Origin: Comamonadaceae bacterium
GTDB lineage: Bacteria; Pseudomonadota; Gammaproteobacteria; Burkholderiales; Burkholderiaceae_C
NCBI GenBank assembly: GCA_947458415.1
Contig: CANGZG010000009.1
Location: forward strand, 1 to 24,718
Direction: 5' to 3'
DNA: 24,718 nt
The translations under genes were made by a program, and so were the position numbers. Numbering within the stretch: the stretch's first letter is position 1; each line of letters opens with the position of its first letter. The notes beneath the pieces were generated by a model, which saw nothing but the letters and a program-made list of their open reading frames with translations, was not told where the DNA came from and ran no database searches. Below are positions 8,223 through 15,081 of this stretch, piece after piece.

Positions 8223-9848
8223 ATGCTGGGATTGATGCAGCAACAGACCTTGTTGATATCCGACATGATTGAATTCGCCGAGAAACACCACGGCGACACC
8301 GAAGTCATTTCAAGGCGCGTAGAGGGTGACATTCACCGCAGCAATTGGGCCACCATCGCTGCCCGCGCTCGGCAAGTGGCCAACGGTTTAGACCAATGGA
8401 AAATCGCCCAAGGTGACCGTGTCGCCACACTGGCTTGGAACGGTTATCGACACCTTGAGCTGTATTTCGGGGTCAGCGGCAGTGGCCGCGTGCTTCACAC
8501 CTTGAACCCCAGGTTGCACCCCGAACAAATCACTTGGATCGTCAACCACGCTGAAGATACCGTGCTGTGTTTTGACCTGAGCTTTTTGCCCATCGTTCAA
8601 AAAATTCACCAAGACTGCAAAACCGTCAAGCATTGGGTGGCCATGTGCGACCCGGACAAGTTACCCAGCGACAGCGGCATCCCCCATTTGGTCAGTTACG
8701 AAAGTTGGATGGGTCAGCAATCCCACCAATACGCATGGCCAGCGCTGGATGAAAACACCGCCTCTTGCATGTGCTACACCAGTGGCACCACGGGCAACCC
8801 GAAAGCAGCCCTCTACAGCCACCGCTCCACCTTGTTGCATGCATACGCCTGTGCATTGCCTGATGTGATGTGCCTTTCCGCCCGCGACAGCATTCTGCCG
8901 GTGGTACCCATGTTCCATGTCAACGCATGGGGACTGCCTTACAGCGCCGCCATGGTGGGCGCGAAACTGGTGTTTCCCGGCGCGGCGCTGGACGGCAAAT
9001 CGGTTTATGAATTGCTTGAATCAGAAAAAGTCACGCTGGCAGCAGGGGTGCCCACGGTCTGGCAAATGTTGTTGGCGCATTTGAAATCGGGTGGTCTGCG
9101 TTTCAGTCACCTGACCCGCACGGTGATTGGCGGCTCGGCCTGCCCCCCCGCCATGATCCAGGCTTTCAATGACGAATATGGCGTGGAAGTGTTGCACGCT
9201 TGGGGCATGACCGAGCTCAGTCCCTTGGGCACACTTTGCACTTTGAAGAACAAGCATTTGGCATTGCCTGCGGCAGAGCAAATGAAGATTCGCCTCAAGC
9301 AAGGGCGCGCCATTTTCGGCATCGATTTCAAAATCGTGGACGATCAAGGCAAGGAACAGCCCAACGACGGCAAGGCCTATGGCGACTTGTTGGTGAAAGG
9401 GCCTTGGGTCATCAAAGCGTATTTCAAACAAGAAGGTGCCTCGCCGTTGCAAGACGGTTGGTTTCCCACCGGCGATGTCGCCACGGTCGACCCCGATGGT
9501 TTCTTGCAAATCACCGACCGCAGCAAAGACGTGATCAAGTCTGGCGGCGAATGGATCAGTTCGATCGATGTCGAAAACATCGCCATGGCACATGCCGATG
9601 TGGCCATGGCGGCGTGCATTGGCATGCCGCATCCCAAATGGGACGAGCGCCCGATCGTGGTGGTGGTCAAAAAAGCCGATGCCAAAGTGGGGCGGGATGA
9701 ACTCTTGAAGTTTTACGAGGGAAAAATTGCCAAATGGCAAATACCGGATGATGTGGTGTTTGTTGAGAGCATCCCCTTGGGCGCGACTGGCAAAATGCTG
9801 AAAACGCGTTTGCGCGAGCAGCTAGCTGGCTACCAGTTACCCGCATAA
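8223..9848 (+). CDS. Acyl-CoA ligase (AMP-forming, DmdB/medium-long-chain fatty acid type)
   Basis: ANL-superfamily enzyme that activates a carboxylic acid to its CoA thioester through an acyl-AMP, the entry step of beta-oxidation. 541 residues, usual length. Motifs: P-loop YTSGTTGNPK at 185-194, HAWGMTELSP, DGWFPTGDVATVDPDG, ITDRSKDVIKSGGEWIS hinge region, and catalytic Lys524 in GATGKMLKTR. The residue after the P-loop Lys is Ala195 where Gly is usual (PKG). The ATG at 8223 has AAAGGAG seven bases upstream. The protein most resembles the family often named 3-(methylthio)propionyl-CoA ligase, but that family is broad and the natural substrate cannot be read from sequence. It lies directly upstream of the ABC importer and is probably co-regulated with it. 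Confidence 0.93.
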   Translation: MLGLMQQQTLLISDMIEFAEKHHGDTEVISRRVEGDIHRSNWATIAARARQVANGLDQWKIAQGDRVATLAWNGYRHLELYFGVSGSGRVLHTLNPRLHPEQITWIVNHAEDTVLCFDLSFLPIVQKIHQDCKTVKHWVAMCDPDKLPSDSGIPHLVSYESWMGQQSHQYAWPALDENTASCMCYTSGTTGNPKAALYSHRSTLLHAYACALPDVMCLSARDSILPVVPMFHVNAWGLPYSAAMVGAKLVFPGAALDGKSVYELLESEKVTLAAGVPTVWQMLLAHLKSGGLRFSHLTRTVIGGSACPPAMIQAFNDEYGVEVLHAWGMTELSPLGTLCTLKNKHLALPAAEQMKIRLKQGRAIFGIDFKIVDDQGKEQPNDGKAYGDLLVKGPWVIKAYFKQEGASPLQDGWFPTGDVATVDPDGFLQITDRSKDVIKSGGEWISSIDVENIAMAHADVAMAACIGMPHPKWDERPIVVVVKKADAKVGRDELLKFYEGKIAKWQIPDDVVFVESIPLGATGKMLKTRLREQLAGYQLPA

Positions 9849-9873
9849 AACCTGAATGTGACCACGGTTTTAG

Positions 9874-9897
9874 GGGTAACCCTAGCAGGGTCAACCC
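9874..9897 (+). promoter_or_regulatory. Nested inverted repeats upstream of the ABC binding-protein gene
   Basis: In the 92-base gap before the binding-protein gene, GGGT and ACCC (outer arms) enclose ACCCT-AGC-AGGGT (perfect 5-bp arms). An overlapping alternative hairpin, TAGGG-GTAA-CCCTA (9871-9884), uses the same CCCT and has a GNRA-type loop, so the two structures exclude each other. No T run follows, which argues against a plain terminator. It may be an operator or an mRNA switch or processing site. Confidence 0.4.
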
Positions 9898-9940
9898 GAA
9901 AATCCGTTAGGCTTGATCGTCTATGAATGAGGAGAAAAGA

Positions 9941-11167
9941 ATGCTTTTTCGCAAATTAGGTATGGCCTTGGTATTGACCAGTTTCTGTGTTGCCGCAACG
10001 GCTCAAAAGGGCGAAACCGTCAAGATTGCTTGGATCGACCCATTGTCTGGCCTGATGGCCCCGGTCGGTTCTAACCAACTCAAATCCTTGCAATACCTCG
10101 CCGAGGAATACAACAAGGGCAATGCGGCTGGTGTCAAATTTGAAATCATCGGTTTGGACAACAAACTCAGCCCCGCTGAAAGTCTGAACCAACTCAAATC
10201 GGCCATGGACCAAGGGGTTCGTTACATCACCCAAGGCAATGGTTCCTCGGTGGCGGGTGCGCTGGTGGACGCGGTCAACAAACACAACGAGCGCAACCCT
10301 GGCAAAGAAATCATCTTCCTCAATCACTCTGCGGTGGACCCCGACCTGACCAACAACAAATGCAGCTACTGGCATTTCCGTTTTGACGCCGACACCTCCA
10401 TGAAAATGGAAGCCCTGTCCACTTTCATCAAGGACATGCCCGAGGTCAAAAAAATCTACCTGTTGAACCAAAACTATTCGCACGGACAACAAGTGGTCAA
10501 GTACGCCAAAGAGACCTTGAGCCGCAAGCGCCCTGACATCCAAATCGTCGGTGAAGATTTGCATCCACTGGCTCAGGTGCGAGACTTTGCCCCCTACATT
10601 GCCAAAATCAAAGCCTCAGGCGCGGACTCTGTCATCACCGGCAATTGGGGTTCCGATCTGGCCTTACTGGTCAAAGCCGCCAACGAAGCAGGTTACTCAG
10701 GCAAGTTCTTCACTTACTACACCGGCGTGACCGGCACCCCCACGGCCTTGGGTCAAGGGGCAGCGGGTCGGGTCTACCAAGTCTCCTATGCCCACTACAA
10801 CATGACCGGGCCGATGGCCAAATACCGCGATGGCTTCAAAGCCAAATTCAATGACGATTTGTACACCGGCTCCATGATCAGCATCTTCGATTTGCTCACG
10901 GGTGCCATGGCTCAAGCCAAGTCCACCGACCCAGTCAAAGTCGCTGCAGCCATGCACGGCTTCAAATTCAAAGGTTTCAACGGTGACATGGAAATGCGCA
11001 AATTTGACCACCAGTTGCAACAAACTTTGTTTGTCACGGTTTGGCAAAAAGCTGACAAAAAATTCCCTTACAGCCCTGAAAACACAGGCATGACATTGGC
11101 GCCCGTCAAAACGTTCGAGCCCTATGTGTCCAGCACGCCGACCAGTTGCCAGATGAAAATGCCTTGA
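9941..11167 (+). CDS. ABC transporter periplasmic substrate-binding protein (branched-chain amino acid/HAAT type)
   Basis: 408-residue periplasmic binding protein of the type I (Peripla_BP_6/LivK-like) fold. It should capture the ligand and deliver it to the LivH/LivM permeases encoded next. Signal peptide MLFRKLGMALVLTSF..., cleavage near ATA-Q (residue 21/22). Cys16 lies in TSFC, which does not fit a lipobox, so a soluble protein is expected. Start: ATG at 9941 with GAGGAG at 9929-9934; an ATG at 9923 is upstream of that ribosome site and is rejected. The family label is branched-chain amino acid, but the neighbours (acyl-CoA ligase and beta-oxidation genes) suggest an organic or fatty acid ligand instead. 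The binding-site specificity is not readable by eye. Confidence 0.92.
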   Translation: MLFRKLGMALVLTSFCVAATAQKGETVKIAWIDPLSGLMAPVGSNQLKSLQYLAEEYNKGNAAGVKFEIIGLDNKLSPAESLNQLKSAMDQGVRYITQGNGSSVAGALVDAVNKHNERNPGKEIIFLNHSAVDPDLTNNKCSYWHFRFDADTSMKMEALSTFIKDMPEVKKIYLLNQNYSHGQQVVKYAKETLSRKRPDIQIVGEDLHPLAQVRDFAPYIAKIKASGADSVITGNWGSDLALLVKAANEAGYSGKFFTYYTGVTGTPTALGQGAAGRVYQVSYAHYNMTGPMAKYRDGFKAKFNDDLYTGSMISIFDLLTGAMAQAKSTDPVKVAAAMHGFKFKGFNGDMEMRKFDHQLQQTLFVTVWQKADKKFPYSPENTGMTLAPVKTFEPYVSSTPTSCQMKMP

Positions 11168-11233
11168 CGTGACCTCTTTGTTGTACCCGCCTGCCTTCTG
11201 GCGTTCTTTGCGCGTTGACTTTGGACATTGAGC

Positions 11234-12265
11234 ATGGAATTCTTTTTCATTTCCATGTTGAATGGCCTGAGTTATGGCTTGCTGCTGTTCATGCTGAGTT
11301 CAGGCCTGACCCTGATTTTCAGCATGATGGGTGTGCTCAATTTCGCCCATGCCAGCTTTTACATGCTCGGCGCTTACTTCGGTTACACCTTGAGCGGGGC
11401 CATCGGCTTTTGGCCAGCCCTCGTGTTGGCGCCCATCCTCACTGGCGCGGCCGGCGCCTTGTTTGAAAGCCAAGTGCTCAGACGGGTTCACAAAATGGGC
11501 CATGTCTCAGAGTTACTGGTGACGTTTGGTTTGTCCTACATCGTGTTGGAAGTCGTGCAATTGGTATGGGGGCGGGTGGCGGTTGATTTCACGCCGCCGG
11601 CTTTGTTACAAGGCCCGTTGTTCACGCTGATCAACCATTCGACCCAAGGTTTGTCGCTGGTCTCCGGCGCGGCAGGTGCAGCTTGCCAGTCTGCAGATGC
11701 CGCGGTTCGCATCATTTGCTCACCGTTTCCTGCCACGCGGGGTTTCATCATGGTCACTGCGATCGGCATGATGGTGAGTTTGTGGTGGGTGCTGACCCGC
11801 ACCCGCGCGGGGTTGATCATTCAAGCGGCGCTCACGCACCCCGAAACGGTTGAAACACTGGGACACAACGTGCCCCGTATCTTCATGCTGGTGTTTGCCA
11901 TGGGCACCGGCTTGGCTGGCTTGGCGGGTGTCATTGGTGGCTTTACTTTCATCACCGAGCCCGCCATGGCCGCCACCGTCGGTTCGGTCATTTTTGTGGT
12001 GGTGGTGGTTGGTGGCATGGGGTCGCTCAGTGGTGCATTTCTGGCGTCTTTGTTGATCGGCGTGATCCAAACTTTTGCCGTGGCAGTGGACTATTCCATT
12101 TTGCAATTGCTGGCAGACATCGGCGTCAAACTCTCAGCCAACGCGCAACACAACACCATGCTGCAACTCTCGGTGTCGCAAATTGCGCCCGTGCTGCCCT
12201 ATTTGTTCCTCGTGTTGATTCTGATTTTCCGACCACGTGGTCTTTTGGGTAAACGCGATGCCTGA
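11234..12265 (+). CDS. livH: Branched-chain-type ABC transporter permease LivH
   Basis: Inner-membrane permease, 343 residues with about eight hydrophobic spans. Family signatures: LNGLSYGLLLFMLSSGLTLIFSMMGVLNFAHASFYMLGAY at the start, the cytoplasmic coupling segment around LTHPETVETLGHNV, GGFTFITEPAM, VVGGMGSLSGAFLASLLIGV and the end ILIFRPRGLLGKRDA. Between spans there is a hydrophilic insertion (about 136-168) carrying the protein's only two cysteines, Cys151 and Cys162. The ATG at 11234 is preferred over TTG 11228; the ribosome site is weak. The 66-base gap after the binding-protein gene contains a small GC stem (CGCC/GGCG) that could lower permease expression. The stop overlaps the livM start by eight bases. 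Confidence 0.93.
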   Translation: MEFFFISMLNGLSYGLLLFMLSSGLTLIFSMMGVLNFAHASFYMLGAYFGYTLSGAIGFWPALVLAPILTGAAGALFESQVLRRVHKMGHVSELLVTFGLSYIVLEVVQLVWGRVAVDFTPPALLQGPLFTLINHSTQGLSLVSGAAGAACQSADAAVRIICSPFPATRGFIMVTAIGMMVSLWWVLTRTRAGLIIQAALTHPETVETLGHNVPRIFMLVFAMGTGLAGLAGVIGGFTFITEPAMAATVGSVIFVVVVVGGMGSLSGAFLASLLIGVIQTFAVAVDYSILQLLADIGVKLSANAQHNTMLQLSVSQIAPVLPYLFLVLILIFRPRGLLGKRDA

Positions 12266-13547
12266 ACACAGTACGCCATCTTCTTTCGCGCGCTCCACCA
12301 ACCTGGTGTGGGCATTGTTCGCTGTGTTGCTGGTCCTGGCCCCTTGGGTGTTCACCAGCAATTTGTCCATGACGATGATGTCGCAAATGGGCATCGCCAT
12401 CATCGCTTGCTTGTCCTACAACATTTTGTTGGGGCAGGGGGGCATGCTGAGTTTTGGCCACGCGGTGTACAGCGGCATGGGAAGCTATTTCACCATCCAT
12501 GCGTTGAACATGCTTGGCCAAGGCACGCTGCATTTGCCCGTGTCCTTGTTGCCCTTGGTTGGTGGCCTGGCCGGCATGGGCTTTGCCGTGTTGCTGGGGT
12601 ATGTCACCACGCGCAAATCGGGCACCACGTTTTCCATGATCACATTGGGCATGGCTGAATTGGTGTTCGCCATGTCGCTGATGTTTTCCGAGTTTTTCGG
12701 TGGCGAAGCAGGTGTCTCAGGCAACCGCGTGGTGGGCGACGCGTTCATGGGCATCAATTTTGGTCCTCAACGTCAGGTTTATTACTTGATCGCCGTCTAC
12801 ACATTCATCAGCATGGGGCTGCTGTATGCGCTCACGCAAACGCCTTTGGGCAGGATTCTCAACGCCGTGCGAGACAACCCAGAGCGAGTGGAATTCATTG
12901 GCTACAACACACAGCAAGTCCGCTACCGCGCCTTCATCATCGCTGGGTTTTTCGCGGGCATCGCCGGCGGTTTGGGCGCGCTCAATTTTGAAATTGTCAC
13001 CGCCGAAGTCGTTGGTCCGGCGCGATCAGGGGCGTATTTGTTGTTCACGTTTCTCGGCGGCGCGACTTTCTTTTTCGGGCCAGTTCTGGGCGGCATTTTG
13101 ATGGTCTTGGCTTTCGTGCTGTTGTCCGAACTGACCAAAGCTTGGCTGCTGTATTTGGGTTTGATTTTCTTGTTCATGGTGGTGTATGCGCCCGGTGGTT
13201 TTGCGGCCTTGATCATGGTCAACCTGCGCATCATCAAAGCCGGGGCATTCGCTCGCTTGCTCAGCGGCTACGTCGGCCTGTTCGCTTCGGGCCTGTTGAT
13301 GCTGGCTGGTGCCAGTGCCTTGATTGAAATGGTCTACCACATGCAATTGAATGCCGCGCTCAGTTCTCAATTGGTGTTTGCCGGTGTGACTCTGGACACG
13401 CATGACAGCAGCCATTGGCTGGTGGGCAGTGCCTTGTTATTGGCTGGTTTGGCCATGTTTGAATGGCAACGCCAACGTTTCATGCAAGTCTGGGAACAGG
13501 TGCAATCAGAATTGGCCGCCCGCAGTTCGACAGGGAGCCATGCATGA
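12258..13547 (+). CDS. livM: Branched-chain-type ABC transporter permease LivM
   Basis: Second permease subunit, 429 residues. Hallmarks: MSQMGIAIIACLSYNILLGQGGMLSFGHAVYSGMGSYF, TPLGRILNAVRDNPERVEFIGYNTQQVRYRAFIIAGFFAGIAGGL (the coupling helix region), and GGATFFFGPVLGGIL. After the conserved core (about residue 325) a further roughly 100 residues contain two hydrophobic stretches (SGYVGLFASGLLMLAGAS and LVGSALLLAGLAMF) and a charged C-terminal helix. I take the ATG at 12258, which overlaps the livH stop; a GTG at 12237 is possible but deeper inside livH. The stop overlaps the livG start as ATGA (13544-13547). Confidence 0.93.
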   Translation: MPEHSTPSSFARSTNLVWALFAVLLVLAPWVFTSNLSMTMMSQMGIAIIACLSYNILLGQGGMLSFGHAVYSGMGSYFTIHALNMLGQGTLHLPVSLLPLVGGLAGMGFAVLLGYVTTRKSGTTFSMITLGMAELVFAMSLMFSEFFGGEAGVSGNRVVGDAFMGINFGPQRQVYYLIAVYTFISMGLLYALTQTPLGRILNAVRDNPERVEFIGYNTQQVRYRAFIIAGFFAGIAGGLGALNFEIVTAEVVGPARSGAYLLFTFLGGATFFFGPVLGGILMVLAFVLLSELTKAWLLYLGLIFLFMVVYAPGGFAALIMVNLRIIKAGAFARLLSGYVGLFASGLLMLAGASALIEMVYHMQLNAALSSQLVFAGVTLDTHDSSHWLVGSALLLAGLAMFEWQRQRFMQVWEQVQSELAARSSTGSHA

Positions 13548-14305
13548 GCCAGACGCCCTCTTTGTCACTGAAAAATCTGCACAAACAATTTGGCAAAACG
13601 CAAATCATTCGCGGTGTTGATTTGACCGTGCAAGCCGGCGAACGTGTCGCCATCATCGGGCCCAACGGCGCCGGCAAGTCCACGCTATTCAATTTGATCA
13701 GCGGCCGATTTGCCCCGACCAGCGGTGAAATCCATTTACACGGTCAACGCATCGATGGGCTCAAACCCTTTGAAATCAACCGCCAAGGTTTGTCCCGCAG
13801 TTTTCAAATCACCAACATTTTTCCCAAGCTCAGTGTGTTTGAAAACCTTCGTTGCTCAGTGCTTTGGAGTTTGGGACATCGCTACAGCTTTTGGACTTTT
13901 TTGAGCCGACTGAAAGACGCCAATGAACTGGCGGCGACATGGATGGAGCGCATCCAGTTGGCACACAAGCGCGACGTGCTGGCGATGAACCTGACTTACG
14001 CTGAGCAACGTGCCTTGGAAATCGGCATCACCATGGCCGGTGGCGCGGATGTGGTGTTGCTCGATGAACCCACGGCTGGCATGAGCAAAAGCGAAACCGA
14101 GCGGTTCATTGCATTGATCAAAACCGTCACGCAAGGCAAAACCCTGCTGACAGTCGAACACGACATGGGCGTGGTGTTTGGCCTGGCCGACAAAATTGCC
14201 GTGCTGGTTTACGGCGAAGTCATTGCGTTTGACACACCCGACCAAGTTCGCGCCAATGCCCGCGTGCAAGAAGCCTACCTTGGCAGTTTGTCTGAAGGCC
14301 ATTGA
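13544..14305 (+). CDS. livG: ABC transporter ATP-binding protein LivG
   Basis: Cytoplasmic ATPase subunit, 253 residues. Walker A GPNGAGKST at 39-47 (canonical Lys45), family-typical LSRSFQITNIFPKLSVFENL Q-loop region, Walker B DVVLLDEPTAGM with Glu175, and H-loop His206 in TVEHDMGVVFG. The signature motif is LTYAEQ at 150-155, with Ala153 where LivG proteins such as E. coli's have Gly (LAYGDQ). In the LivG/LivF heterodimer this signature faces the LivF Walker A, which is also altered. The ATG at 13544 overlaps the livM stop and has AGGGAG upstream; an earlier in-frame start at 13463 would lie within livM and is rejected. Confidence 0.94.
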   Translation: MSQTPSLSLKNLHKQFGKTQIIRGVDLTVQAGERVAIIGPNGAGKSTLFNLISGRFAPTSGEIHLHGQRIDGLKPFEINRQGLSRSFQITNIFPKLSVFENLRCSVLWSLGHRYSFWTFLSRLKDANELAATWMERIQLAHKRDVLAMNLTYAEQRALEIGITMAGGADVVLLDEPTAGMSKSETERFIALIKTVTQGKTLLTVEHDMGVVFGLADKIAVLVYGEVIAFDTPDQVRANARVQEAYLGSLSEGH

Positions 14306-14307
14306 CC

Positions 14308-15003
14308 ATGCTTCACATTGACCAATTACACGCGTATTACGGCAAAAGCCATGTGTTGCAAGGTGTCAGCTTCGACATTGCGCAAGGTGAAATCGTCGCT
14401 TTGCTCGGGCGCAACGGGTCTGGCCGGTCCACCACCGCCAAGGCCATCATGGGCTTGGTCGATTGCCACGGCACCATGGCATTCAACGGGCAAAACTTGG
14501 TTCAACGCAAACCATTCGACATTGCGCACATGGGCATTGGCTATGTGCCTGAAAACCGCGATATTTTTCCCAAGCTCACCGTCCATCAGAATTTGCTGCT
14601 GGGACTCAAGGGCGACGCGCCCCAAGGCCGCTGGCATTTTGATGACATGTACGGCTTGTTTCCTCGCCTCAAAGAAAGACAGCACACCGAGGCCGGGGTG
14701 CTGTCTGGTGGAGAGCAGCAAATGCTGACTTTGTGCCGAACACTCATGGGCGACCCCGAACTCATCATCATCGATGAACCCACCGAAGGCTTGGCACCGA
14801 AAATCGTTGAGCAGGTCGGTGTTTTTCTACAGGAACTGCGCCATCGCGGTGTCTCGGTGTTGTTGATCGAACAAAAGCTCACGATCGCCATGCAAATTTC
14901 TGACCGCGCCTTGGTCATGGGCCACGGCAGCATCGTGTTTGACGGCACGCCTGCGCGATTGCGTGAAGACGCTGCAGTGCGCAAAGAATGGCTCGAAGTT
15001 TGA
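14308..15003 (+). CDS. livF: ABC transporter ATP-binding protein LivF with a variant Walker A
   Basis: Second ATPase subunit, 231 residues. The Walker A motif reads GRNGSGRST (34-42): Arg40 (codon CGG at 14425-14427) replaces the invariant Lys. The signature LSGGEQ (132-137) and Walker B LIIIDEPTEG (Glu157) are canonical. The H-loop position is Gln189 in LIEQK, as in E. coli LivF. So the composite site made by LivF Walker A/H-loop plus LivG signature looks degenerate, while the opposite site looks intact. The ATG at 14308 lies two bases past the livG stop, with GAAGG at 14294-14298. The frame is clean, so this is not a pseudogene. It is the last gene of the transporter block. Confidence 0.94.
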   Translation: MLHIDQLHAYYGKSHVLQGVSFDIAQGEIVALLGRNGSGRSTTAKAIMGLVDCHGTMAFNGQNLVQRKPFDIAHMGIGYVPENRDIFPKLTVHQNLLLGLKGDAPQGRWHFDDMYGLFPRLKERQHTEAGVLSGGEQQMLTLCRTLMGDPELIIIDEPTEGLAPKIVEQVGVFLQELRHRGVSVLLIEQKLTIAMQISDRALVMGHGSIVFDGTPARLREDAAVRKEWLEV

Positions 15004-15030
15004 GACATGTCTGCGGCTTCGGTCTACAAT
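15001..15030 (+). promoter_or_regulatory. Candidate sigma-70 promoter for the hydratase-dehydrogenase/thiolase operon
   Basis: TGAGAC (15001-15006) and TACAAT (15025-15030) are separated by 18 bases. The -10 box is good and the -35 box is moderate. The predicted start site, near 15037, falls inside the palindrome at 15035-15058. Confidence 0.45.
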
Positions 15031-15034
15031 TCAT

Positions 15035-15058
15035 AAAAAAGAACGATCGTTCTTTTTT
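15035..15058. promoter_or_regulatory. Perfect 24-bp palindrome, probable repressor operator
   Basis: Six A, then GAACGATCGTTC, then six T: perfectly self-complementary over 24 bases in the 78-base gap before the hydratase-dehydrogenase gene, overlapping the predicted transcription start. Placement and shape fit a TetR-type repressor of fatty-acid oxidation genes, but no regulator gene is in the window. A weak terminator (10-bp AT-rich stem, 4-base loop) is a less likely reading. Confidence 0.65.
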
Positions 15059-15081
15059 CTTCCAACTCTCAAGGAACTGAC

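Noticed and set aside
11995..12020. GGT/GTG-rich run in livH as a repeat or G-quadruplex
   Set aside because: It encodes the conserved Val-Val-Val-Gly-Gly-Met-Gly stretch of LivH permeases. Codon repetition is the simple explanation.
15035..15058. Reading the 24-bp palindrome as a livF terminator
   Set aside because: The stem is mostly A-T with a four-base loop, the T run is part of the stem rather than following it, and it sits on a predicted promoter start. An operator fits better, though a minor termination role is not excluded.
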